A DNA stretch of 31,943 nt from a virus: positions 1-31,943 of the IMG/VR virus record IMGVR_UViG_3300037246_000376; one strand, written 5' to 3'. Positions 25,801 through 31,943 of the stretch are shown here, one piece after another. Made by a program: the position numbers and the translations under genes. Below the pieces are notes generated by a model, which saw only the letters and a program-made list of their open reading frames with translations, had not been told where the DNA came from and ran no database searches. The first letter of the stretch is position 1. Every line of letters starts with the position of its first letter.

Positions 25801-28400
25801 CTGTAATCGAGAACAAGTGGCAGTATTGTACTGTCTCCCGTAATGGCACTGATTCTTTTCTGTCACTAGATAGCATTTCGGGTACGACAGCCGATGACCC
25901 AATCCAGGTTGGTAATTGGTTAGAGATATTTGGTCAAACCGAGGGCGGTGTTGAATCGCACTCAGCAAACATTGATCTGTTTAACCTAAAGATATGGGAT
26001 ACCTACCTTACAGAACCAGAGCGACAGGACGAAAAATACAGATACGAGCCTAAACATAAAAGACAGTCGTTGATCGGTTGGTATCCGCTTGACCAAGATC
26101 ATCAACTTAAACCGGATATTGGTAGCCATCCAGTATGGTCTCGGACGGATGGTGCGGATATTCTATGGAGGGTTGCTAACCCGCAACAAGTTTTCAGGGA
26201 ACAGAAACGGTTAGTCGCGCTTCCCCCATCGGCCGGGGGCCCTTCCGCCAGCGGCACACCGTCAATCACTATCCCAACAACCAGCGGTGCTGCGAAAGTA
26301 CACAAAACAGCATCCGGTACGCCGTCGATCCCACTAATAACAACCAGCGGTGCTGCACTGGTTGCCAAGCCGGCCAGCGGTACGCCGACACTTACGCTGA
26401 TTACCTCCAGCGGCGCAGCTAAGGTTACTAAGGTAGCCAGCGGTACTCCGTCAACCGGGCCGCCGACCGCCAGCGGTGTTGTTGCAATCAGTAACCCGCG
26501 ACTCCTTGCGCGACGGCTTAGGACGATCATCAACTTATTTGGTGTCGCGCCGCACGCTGCTTCGGGGTCGCCCTCTATCACGATACCGACCGCCAGCGGT
26601 GCTGCGAAGGTCCGTAAGCCGGCGTCCGGTACTCCGAGTATCACGATCCCCACTGCGAGCGGCGCAGCTAAGGTTCACAAAGTCGCCAGCGGTACGCCGT
26701 CGATCACCATACCGACGGCCTCCGGCGCAGCTAAGGTTCATAAGGTCGCCAGTGGCACGCCGTCGATCACTGCCGTTACTGCCTCTGGCCGAGCACAAGT
26801 ACAACCGTCGCCAACACTAAGGCGCCGCCTGCTGAGAACTTGGTTATTACTAATCAAGGCGCACGCCGCCAGCGGCACGCCGACGATCACAATTCCAACG
26901 GCGTCTGGCGCGGCGAAAGTTCACAAGGTAGCCAGCGGTACGCCAAGCATCACAGTACCGACAGCCTCGGGCGCCGCGAAGGTTCACAAGGTAGCCTCTG
27001 GCTCACCGTCCATCCCACTGATAACTGCGTCTGGCGCAGCTAAGGCTCACAAGAAATCCAGTGGCTCATCGTCCATCCCACCCATCACAGCCAGCGGCCG
27101 AGCTGAAGGGTCTGAACTGCTACGGCGTATCCAGAGAGTACGCAAAGTCTATCTGTTGCTTGCCAGCACAGCCCCACCGGCTGCATCTGGCACGCCGTCG
27201 ATCACCATACCGACGGCCAGTGGTGCGGCTAAAGTTCGCAAGCCGGCGTCCGGTGCTCCATCGATAGTCGTTCCCACGGCCTCTGGCGCTGCCAAGGTTG
27301 CCAAGAAGTCTAGCGGCACACTATTTATCCCGGTCGTAACCGCCAGCGGTAGATCCGAAGGGTCTGAATTACTCCGACGCCTCCACCGAGCCCGTAGGGT
27401 TTATGTGCTTCTGGCTGGCACGGCTCCGCCGGCGGCCTCGGGCACTCCATCGATAGCCATACCGACCGCCTCTGGTGCGGCCAAGGTAGCCAAGAAGGCC
27501 AGCGGCACGCCGTCCATTGCTCTGCTAACAGCCTCGGGCGCGGCCAAGGTCCGTAAGCCGGCATCCGGTACTCCGTCAATCGCCATAGTCACGGCGTCTG
27601 GCGCCGCAAAGGTACATAAATCTGCCTCTGGCACGCCGTCTATTACGCTACCGACAGCTCTCGGCAGAGCCAGCGTAAGCGCGCCTGCGGTCCTGGTCCG
27701 TCGTCTGCGACGTATCATCAGCCTGTTCGCCGTGGCTCCGGTGGCTGCCAGTGGCACGCCCAGCATCGCAATCCCGACGGCATCTGGGGAAGCCAAGGCT
27801 CATAAGCTGGCCTCGGGCGCTCCATCGATCGCTCTGATAACCGCCAGCGGTGCGGCTCAAGGCCAGATAAAAGCAAGCGGCACGCCATCGATCGCTCTGA
27901 TAACCGCCAGCGGTGCGGCCAAGGTTCATAAGGTCGCCAGTGGCACTCCGTCCATAGCGGCCATACTCGCCAGCGGTGCGGCGGCCGTCAGTAACCCACG
28001 GCTGCTGCTCCGACGACTCCGGGCGGTATGGGGAGCACTGAGCGCGATTGTTGTCCATGCTGCCAGCGGCACCCCGACTGTCCCGGCAGTGACAGCGAGT
28101 GGTGCTGCGAAGGTTCACAAAACTGCCAGCGGTACGCCATCCATTGCACCAGTGACAGCCAGCGGTGCGGCGAAAGTCCGTAAGCCTGCCAGCGGTACGC
28201 CATCCATCCCGTTAATTACGGCCTCGGGTACAGCGGTAAGCGGCGGGCAATCTGCAAGTGGCACGCCAACTATGCCGCTGCCCACGGCCTCGGGTACAGC
28301 GACGCAGCCGCCACGCGGAAGCGGCGCGACAAGCATCGCTATAATCACAGCCTCGGGTACGGCTGAAACTGTCCGCCGGCGCATTTTTATTATAAGTTAA
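22803..28400 (+). CDS. Giant LamG-type tail fibre with SGTPSI repeat C-terminus
   Basis: 1865 residues. ATG 22803 has GGAGAAGG 4 bases upstream and is preferred to TTG 22782. Residues 1-180 form a beta-rich head with HICRVTQGC and IIYICKFTNSHDHANRSF. Three concanavalin/LamG-like domains follow (about 256-546, 607-886, 913-1140). The first two share a GIWAF or GVWAF strand and an 'NPWQTFEQRPRLMVPV / DPSQVFKGQRILIPI' ending, as in phage LamG domains; the third ends similarly (NPQQVFREQKRLVALP) and has TISFWVRVG and KWQYCTVSRNG. Single SGTPSI units link the domains. Residues 1149-1865 are a long repeat array. LamG folds usually bind glycans, so this is probably a receptor-binding fibre. No chaperone domain is visible. 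Confidence 0.75.
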   Translation: MPAIKFQQTDITAGEGCAVGTIACAGGSVTSETPQRTVLYEEGAAAGSNELTVTIGNGESLVVGMNMALGTRPGSSGQVALHSGTHIFRLNVTSSGSNLTLEEVHICRVTQGCSNQESLGSTTGIGESLGSTGVKEVNITQSGSSTLAATEKIIYICKFTNSHDHANRSFGYTQDQLIDTPYLRSDASGTPSIALLTASGAAELPKEGSGTPSIAGPTTSGVAIARSHLRTASGTPQLEADPARIVVIKRNSGGRLWPPQPLILDKQNFFGSRCNYALLPGQDIQHSGAPAVRDVPRNIRYFLEQVPSSGSTATSEPRIITAGHLGAVPAMFMEPVDDDDFLRWVSPDPGMGSDFNGPLPITVFALFIPTGNGIVGGSTQSYIWSLANPDGSPSADLYITTLAAGGDRIQVGARLSTLRVKETSFGSLKPDALNLAVLSVGNSALGTEISAYILNEDGFATSSGGDFAETYSPRLSLNAAGIGGELGTSSQSDHPFAGGLIGVWAFRGLSLRESVSVARAEKIIRRFWANPWQTFEQRPRLMVPVLGQALLPASGTATTPPKEFASGTPSIAIPTTSGAAKVRKSASGTPTVSGTITLTVVHDTPRTDWPDVPTEFNKANYFGSKCVWAMIPGWGHVDNFSGSVKSSGHKLNLDASEVGTGSSFDTATVNAKRIGGIRTISSAPVDGTNFGRLSVGAGRHPPFDFPSDQFTIIAIIKPNGDGLAPGQTEACIFAKALGSATADFDLKLGLGTATGVTVQTRVRQDTTVREVTIGGISVVIQNDALNFMALEVTIVGSGGRNRGYHLTEEGNFIDGSIQSAGVWNPRTTTSLGLYGNPAAASEPFDGEILGIWAFDNLRLSEALCRNFFADPSQVFKGQRILIPIEKKTSPLNSSGSATIASPLALLPRNIPVPAFGGSFHDNTADELLRTQFPTFDHTGTYTISFWVRVGSDDRAETTRTWIAGANTDGGNAVWAVSQGVSTNGLILSQPTNEIVLANGTVIENKWQYCTVSRNGTDSFLSLDSISGTTADDPIQVGNWLEIFGQTEGGVESHSANIDLFNLKIWDTYLTEPERQDEKYRYEPKHKRQSLIGWYPLDQDHQLKPDIGSHPVWSRTDGADILWRVANPQQVFREQKRLVALPPSAGGPSASGTPSITIPTTSGAAKVHKTASGTPSIPLITTSGAALVAKPASGTPTLTLITSSGAAKVTKVASGTPSTGPPTASGVVAISNPRLLARRLRTIINLFGVAPHAASGSPSITIPTASGAAKVRKPASGTPSITIPTASGAAKVHKVASGTPSITIPTASGAAKVHKVASGTPSITAVTASGRAQVQPSPTLRRRLLRTWLLLIKAHAASGTPTITIPTASGAAKVHKVASGTPSITVPTASGAAKVHKVASGSPSIPLITASGAAKAHKKSSGSSSIPPITASGRAEGSELLRRIQRVRKVYLLLASTAPPAASGTPSITIPTASGAAKVRKPASGAPSIVVPTASGAAKVAKKSSGTLFIPVVTASGRSEGSELLRRLHRARRVYVLLAGTAPPAASGTPSIAIPTASGAAKVAKKASGTPSIALLTASGAAKVRKPASGTPSIAIVTASGAAKVHKSASGTPSITLPTALGRASVSAPAVLVRRLRRIISLFAVAPVAASGTPSIAIPTASGEAKAHKLASGAPSIALITASGAAQGQIKASGTPSIALITASGAAKVHKVASGTPSIAAILASGAAAVSNPRLLLRRLRAVWGALSAIVVHAASGTPTVPAVTASGAAKVHKTASGTPSIAPVTASGAAKVRKPASGTPSIPLITASGTAVSGGQSASGTPTMPLPTASGTATQPPRGSGATSIAIITASGTAETVRRRIFIIS
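26247..28400 (+). repeat. Hierarchical in-frame repeat array of the giant fibre
   Basis: 28 copies of a 63-base unit encoding a 21-residue motif of the type ASGTPSITIPTASGAAKVHK plus one residue. Units are grouped in blocks starting at 26247, 26559, 26868, 27183, 27435, 27747 and 28062. Block lengths are 312, 309, 315, 252, 312 and 315 bases, followed by a last five-unit block that ends the gene. Each of the first six blocks closes with an extra segment of about 20 residues rich in Arg and Leu/Ile (for example LLRRLRAVWGALSAIVVHA). The 252-base block has three units instead of four, a loss of exactly one 63-base unit. Confidence 0.95.
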
Positions 28401-28414
28401 GGCAGAGGATACAC

Positions 28415-30001
28415 ATGGGCTCTACACCAGAAGATCGAATCGACGGCATATCTACCAGCGTCGCTGTTAAGGCGCCAGTCAAAACGCTGAGCCTTGCGAA
28501 CATTACGCTGTCTGGTGAGCAGACTATCAATGGCATAGCATTGGTGGAAGGCGATCGTATCCTTGTCGGAACACAGGATGACCCCAGAGAAAATGGGATC
28601 TATGACGTTGACACTTCAGAGTGGCAACGGGCGCCAGACTTTGATGGCAACCGCGATGTTGTAGATGGCACCATTATCCCGGTCAGCGAGGGCGGCAATG
28701 CTGGAGGCCAAGTAATCCCCGACGCCGATTTGATCTATCTGCGCCTTGACACGACCAACGATCCTCTGACCGGCGAGCTGCAAACGCAGGCTGTTGTGCC
28801 GTTCGTCGATGCAACCTGGGATCTTGGCAAGACAGGTAAAATCTACGATCGCATCTTCTCCAGATCAGTAAGGGCGCTGTACGAACAGCTTGGCGCTGGC
28901 GCCGCCGTCACCGCCAATGGTTCAGCAATGGTGGCGTGGCTCAATAACGCCAGCGCAACGGCTGTCGTCTCAGAGAAAGGATCGATCGCTGTAGTAGCAG
29001 TGGACGGCGCAGCGGATATGGAAGTGTCCGGCATTGGTTCCGCGCTGTTCGGCCAAGCAATAAGAGGCAAGCCAAACAAATTGGGCGGCGTCTTGGGCGA
29101 ACTGGATATGAAAGTTTTAGCCAACGACAGTTGGCAATTCGGCGCAGGCACTAATGAAGTTCCCGGCGAACTTAAAGTCGGCGCTCATGCACAAAGCCAA
29201 GGCGGCACGCCATTAGAATATATTGACAGCGCCCGCCCCGGCGTAAGAATTGCAGATACGGGGCACGTATACATTCCTGATAGCGGGGCGCTGCGTTTTG
29301 GCGATGGGTCTTATACGCAGGGCAAAAGATTTGACGCAAGCATTTCCTGGACTGGCAGCGATCTTCTGATTAACCCTATGGACCCTTTGGGCGCCACTGC
29401 GGGGGGGTTCCCTGGGTCTCGGAGCGTTATTATTTCTGGCTCTGGGCAATCCGGCGGTGATGGCAGTTTAGAATTAGCTTATATTCGTATCAATTCTTAT
29501 TTCGGTGCCAGCTCTGGTATAGATATGATGGCCACCACAAGCGGCGGGCCCAATGCCGCGGCGCTCCGGTTTGGAACCCGTCAGCAAGATCGGCCGGCGA
29601 CAACGGACCCGGTAGCCATTTTTAGCTTTCATTACGACCCTGTTAATGACCAGCGATTGGTACTGGACTCTGATCTCGATGTCGCTGCGCCGCTCACTGT
29701 GGCTGTGCCCATCGTCAACTTTGTGCGTACCGGAGGGGTGCAGATACTACTGGGGGATTTAGGTCTTGCAGATGACGTGGGGATCATTTTTGGGGCCGTT
29801 GATGGCGGCATGATTGGTACGACCGCAACTCAAAAACTGGCGCTCTGGGGTACGGCGCCGATCGTGCAGCCAACAACAGCGGTAGCAGAATCTACATTGG
29901 TCGTCGGCGCCGGCTCAGCTCTGAATGATAACTCTGAGTGGGATGGTTACACTCTCGGCCAAGTCGTCCAAGCCCTACGTATTTCTGGAGTATTAGCATA
30001 A
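28415..30001 (+). CDS. Tail fibre protein with adaptor N-terminus, copy 2
   Basis: 528 residues. Residues 1-95 repeat the adaptor of the fibre at 20498 (DRIDGISTSVAVKAPV, ENGIYDVDTSEWQRA, DFDGNRDVVDGT), by hand count about two thirds identical. Then come a fibre-shaft start (TWDLGKTGKIYDRIFSRSVR), long Gly/Ala/Ser beta repeats including GHVYIPDSGALRFGDGSYTQ, and a C-terminal cap. The cap (GTTATQKLALWGTAPIVQPT, then DGYTLGQVVQALRISGVLA) matches the 'K-L-x-F/W-G-x-x-P-x-x-Q' and 'Y-T-L-x-Q-V-V-x-A-L' ends of many siphovirus and podovirus fibres. AGAGGA lies 5 bases before the ATG. Probably a second receptor-binding fibre sharing the attachment site with copy 1. Confidence 0.85.
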   Translation: MGSTPEDRIDGISTSVAVKAPVKTLSLANITLSGEQTINGIALVEGDRILVGTQDDPRENGIYDVDTSEWQRAPDFDGNRDVVDGTIIPVSEGGNAGGQVIPDADLIYLRLDTTNDPLTGELQTQAVVPFVDATWDLGKTGKIYDRIFSRSVRALYEQLGAGAAVTANGSAMVAWLNNASATAVVSEKGSIAVVAVDGAADMEVSGIGSALFGQAIRGKPNKLGGVLGELDMKVLANDSWQFGAGTNEVPGELKVGAHAQSQGGTPLEYIDSARPGVRIADTGHVYIPDSGALRFGDGSYTQGKRFDASISWTGSDLLINPMDPLGATAGGFPGSRSVIISGSGQSGGDGSLELAYIRINSYFGASSGIDMMATTSGGPNAAALRFGTRQQDRPATTDPVAIFSFHYDPVNDQRLVLDSDLDVAAPLTVAVPIVNFVRTGGVQILLGDLGLADDVGIIFGAVDGGMIGTTATQKLALWGTAPIVQPTTAVAESTLVVGAGSALNDNSEWDGYTLGQVVQALRISGVLA

Positions 30002-30399
30002 TGCCATCTTCGATCGATACTGTATTGTACGAAGTAATCGCGGCCACACAGAAAGTTCGGCCGGGCGCTGATGGTTTTACCGTTAAGCCTATTCACCTTG
30101 CCAATGTCTCCAGCCCGGTCGTCACACTCGATAACACTGGCACGCCATCTGTTATAACTACTCAGCGGTTCAAAACTGGCGGGACCGCGGACATCACGAC
30201 GTTTGATGACGGCGTAGAAGGGCAGTTTATCCAAGTTCTGCTCAAGCACTCGGTAGACTTCACGAACGGCGCTGGTCTGGTGCTGAAAAACGGGATTGAT
30301 TTCATTACCGGCCAGTCCGGCGATGTGATTTGCTTCATCGCCTTTGAGGGTGACGGCACCACATGGTACGAAGTCTCACGCAGCATCAACCACGTCTAG
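30001..30399 (+). CDS. Short fibre- or spike-associated beta protein
   Basis: 132 residues, coupled to the preceding fibre by a TAATG overlap, which fixes the start (a longer frame begins inside the fibre at 29938 without support). It contains PVVTLDNTGTPSV, a GGTADITTFDDGVEGQFIQV strand pair, then NGIDFITGQSGDVICFIAFE and a WYEVSRSIN end. This last pattern (I-T-x-x-x-G-x-x-G-Q-x-x-x-x-L, D-x-I-x-x, W-x-E-x-S-R-S) is the same as the small beta domain at the tips or linkers of phage tailspikes. Here it stands alone. Likely a tail-tip protein; the partner is unknown. Confidence 0.7.
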   Translation: MPSSIDTVLYEVIAATQKVRPGADGFTVKPIHLANVSSPVVTLDNTGTPSVITTQRFKTGGTADITTFDDGVEGQFIQVLLKHSVDFTNGAGLVLKNGIDFITGQSGDVICFIAFEGDGTTWYEVSRSINHV

Positions 30400-30453
30400 C
30401 TCGAAATAGACCCTAATTTGTGTCACCCTTGGGCTCCGACACGGGAGAAAGGC

Positions 30454-30855
30454 ATGGGCATACTCAGTAAAATCTTTGGCGCCAGCACCGCCGCGGTCAC
30501 AGAACCTATAAACGCCGTGGGTTCTATCGTCAAAAGCGTCTTTGGCGACAAGGGCGAAAAGCTGACGCACGAAGAAGTCATGGCCCGGATTCAGCAGAAT
30601 CCTATGATGGTGCAGGCCGAAATCAACAAGGTCGAGGCTGGCCATAGGTCTACGTTCGTCGCCGGCTGGCGACCGTTCATCGGATGGGTCTGTGGTATTG
30701 GACTGGCTCAAGCCTTCCTGATCGCACCGTGGATGGACACGTTTGGGCGCATAGCGCCATCCATCCCTCTTGACCGCCTGATGGAGCTGGTCATCGCCAT
30801 GCTCGGGCTCGCGGCGTATCGCACAGTTGAGAAGCTGGCCGGGCGCGCGAAATAA
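30454..30855 (+). CDS. Holin, 3TM (gene-transfer-agent type)
   Basis: 133-residue inner-membrane protein that permeabilises the membrane at the end of infection. The HRSTFVAGWRPFIGWVCGIG stretch (residues 64-83) and the end GLAAYRTVEKLAGRAK are the hallmarks of the 3TM holin family found in gene transfer agents and many phages ('h-R-s-x-x-v-A-G-W-R-P-f-x-g-w' and 'l-G-l-x-g-x-R-T-x-E-K'). Hydrophobic segments lie near residues 75-92 and 108-124; the N-terminal third is an amphipathic region. ATG 30454 has GGGAG a few bases upstream. It overlaps the next gene by one base. The 54-base gap before it contains no clear promoter. Confidence 0.9.
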   Translation: MGILSKIFGASTAAVTEPINAVGSIVKSVFGDKGEKLTHEEVMARIQQNPMMVQAEINKVEAGHRSTFVAGWRPFIGWVCGIGLAQAFLIAPWMDTFGRIAPSIPLDRLMELVIAMLGLAAYRTVEKLAGRAK

Positions 30856-31226
30856 TGGAAGCGCCGACCGCAGAACAAGTGAAAAGCGCCGGGCGCCATC
30901 CTGCCGTTGGATGGATAGCAGCGCCTTTAATTTTGTCAATAGTCTATGGACTTTATGACTGGAACACGACTGATAATGAAGTCAAGCCACGGCTGGCAGT
31001 TATCGAAGAAGTGTTACTCGAACAGCGCGCCATCAATGAATCTCTCGATGAAGCGGTTGACGCCAACCTGATAAACAACGCGCAGCGAACCATTCGTGTT
31101 ACCGCTCGTATTACCACGCGGCTAGAGGGCAAAGAAAACCTGACCCCTGAAGAACGTAAGGAATTGCTCACCGCGAAATATCAAAATCAAGAGGCTTGGG
31201 AATCTTTAGAACGGCTAGACGATTAA
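30855..31226 (+). CDS. Spanin-like single-pass membrane protein
   Basis: 123 residues. A short N-terminal tail precedes one membrane segment (VGWIAAPLILSIVYGLYDW, about 18-36), then an all-helical, charged region (AVIEEVLLEQRAINESLDEA and onward) suited to coiled-coil formation in the periplasm. Size, topology and position right after the holin fit an inner-membrane spanin (Rz-like), which fuses the membranes at lysis. No embedded or adjacent outer-membrane lipoprotein (Rz1) with a lipobox is seen in the window. The start overlaps the holin stop (TAATG). Alternative: an uncharacterised accessory membrane protein of the lysis cassette. Confidence 0.5.
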   Translation: MEAPTAEQVKSAGRHPAVGWIAAPLILSIVYGLYDWNTTDNEVKPRLAVIEEVLLEQRAINESLDEAVDANLINNAQRTIRVTARITTRLEGKENLTPEERKELLTAKYQNQEAWESLERLDD

Positions 31227-31241
31227 CAAAAGGATAAAATA

Positions 31242-31943
31242 ATGAAAGCATTTCTGATATTTACGCTGTTGATATTCTGTACTGCTGCCTACGCTGACAG
31301 CAACCAGGATCATACCTGCCAAGGCGGGCACAATTGTAACGACGGCGGTACTGGTGGCCAAGGCGGTACTGGTGGAGCCGGCGGTGCCGGCGGTGCTGGT
31401 GGAGACGGCGGCGGCGCTCAACAGGATCAGGGGCAAGACCAGAGCCAGACTCAGGACATCAACATCGATAATGATGTCTCGCTGCTTAGCGGCGGCGGAG
31501 CTAATGGATCTGTAGAGATCGGCACGAACACCAATACTTTTACCGAGGCTCCTTCCGCCGCCTACGCTTACGCCGCGGTCTGTGGCACGGGCTTAGGCGC
31601 CGGCACGCTGGACTTTACAGGCTCCGTCTCGGGCGAGAGCCAGCACTGTAAGTTTCTGCGCATGGCGGCGTTCTACGAAGGGCTCTACCGTGAGGCCGTG
31701 GTTCGGGATGATAACCCGATGGCGAAACTTTGGTATGGCCAGATGGTGTCGAACGCGCAGCAGGCCCAGTCGTTAGTAGAGTCAACGGCATGGACCGGAG
31801 CGGCGAAGGAAACCACGGCGGATCTCGCTCTGCCTGTGATTCTCTGCGGCGCTGGCGCCGTTGTTACGGCCGGCTGGGTTGGGGTAGCTTGCGCGGCGAT
31901 CATCGCGGCGAAGGCTACGGTCGATCACAAGGCCATGAAGGAA
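31242..31943 (+). CDS. Secreted glycine-rich protein, 3' end outside window
   Basis: ATG 31242 opens a frame that stays open to the window end (234 codons) with AAAAGGA about 8 bases upstream. Residues 1-18 are a signal peptide (MKAFLIFTLLIFCTAAYA, cleavage after Ala-Tyr-Ala). Residues 34-58 are a collagen-like Gly run (GGTGGQGGTGGAGGAGGAGG). Residues 60-73 are Gln/Asp-rich, followed by a Cys-containing domain with ESQHCKFLRMAAFYEGLYRE, and a hydrophobic C-terminal region at about 195-224 that could span the membrane. It is therefore exported, not a cytoplasmic protein. I do not recognise the family. It lies directly behind the holin and spanin-like genes, so a lysis, envelope or superinfection role is possible. 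The rest of the protein is not visible. Confidence 0.6.
   Translation, partial: MKAFLIFTLLIFCTAAYADSNQDHTCQGGHNCNDGGTGGQGGTGGAGGAGGAGGDGGGAQQDQGQDQSQTQDINIDNDVSLLSGGGANGSVEIGTNTNTFTEAPSAAYAYAAVCGTGLGAGTLDFTGSVSGESQHCKFLRMAAFYEGLYREAVVRDDNPMAKLWYGQMVSNAQQAQSLVESTAWTGAAKETTADLALPVILCGAGAVVTAGWVGVACAAIIAAKATVDHKAMKE

Noticed and set aside
26102-26653. Minus-strand open frame opposite the fibre repeats
   Set aside because: It is the complement of the repetitive coding array, with no start signal; open frames there follow from the repeat composition.
26247-28400. CRISPR-like or transposon-like direct repeats
   Set aside because: The 63-base units are contiguous, in frame and encode one protein without spacers; there are no cas genes, terminal inverted repeats or transposase.
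22803-30399. Diversity-generating retroelement acting on a fibre
   Set aside because: No reverse transcriptase, template repeat or Avd-like gene is visible in the window, and variation between repeat units is not confined to adenine positions.
30400-30453. Promoter or terminator before the holin
   Set aside because: Only a weak GTGTC/GACAC pairing is present, without U-tract or recognisable -35/-10 boxes.
1-31943. tRNA, rRNA, integrase or attachment site
   Set aside because: Nothing with a cloverleaf, ribosomal sequence or recombinase motif was seen; coding density leaves almost no room.

Overview
This window is the structural and lysis part of a tailed bacteriophage genome of podovirus type. 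Every gene reads on the + strand. Stop/start overlaps and short gaps are the rule, and the order matches the T7-like virion cassette: portal, scaffold, capsid, tail tube A, tail tube B, internal (ejected) core proteins, fibres, lysis. A 3TM-type holin followed by a spanin-like membrane protein, and internal core proteins that would cross two membranes, point to a Gram-negative host. Terminase, replication and RNA polymerase genes lie outside the window, so host genus and lifestyle (lytic or temperate) cannot be read here.

Layout. 3-2621: C-terminal part of the portal, a small Bbp19-like protein and the scaffolding protein. 2622-4069: a self-contained capsid transcription unit, with a sigma70-type promoter, an inverted repeat over its -10, a hairpin at the predicted 5' end of the mRNA, the major capsid gene, a small decoration-like gene and a strong intrinsic terminator. 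4081-8391: an unknown structural protein, tail tubular proteins A and B, and a GNAT-like protein. 8373-20494: three internal virion proteins in T7 gp14-15-16 order. The third is a 3322-residue polyvalent protein carrying a ParB-like motif, a GHKL (Hsp90-type) ATPase, two HExxH zincin motifs and an ADP-ribosyltransferase module. 20498-30399: the host-recognition block. It has two fibre proteins with the same N-terminal adaptor, four small proteins (at least two structural-looking), a giant 1865-residue LamG-type fibre ending in a hierarchical 21-residue repeat array, and a short fibre-like protein. 30454-31943: holin, spanin-like protein, and a secreted glycine-rich protein running off the end.

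How it works together. The capsid module builds the head around the portal. TTPA and TTPB form the tail nozzle. The gp14/15/16-like proteins would be packed in the head and ejected into the cell, so the giant protein is a plausible delivery vehicle for enzymes that act on host targets immediately on infection. The fibre block supplies several different receptor-binding tips. The holin and spanin-like proteins end the cycle.

The most unusual content is the combination of enzymatic domains in the gp16-position protein, the three-scale repeat at the end of the giant fibre (21-residue unit, about 105-residue block, cationic hydrophobic segment closing each block), and the capsid mRNA leader. All functional statements rest on reading the sequence and on recalled family features; no database search was possible.
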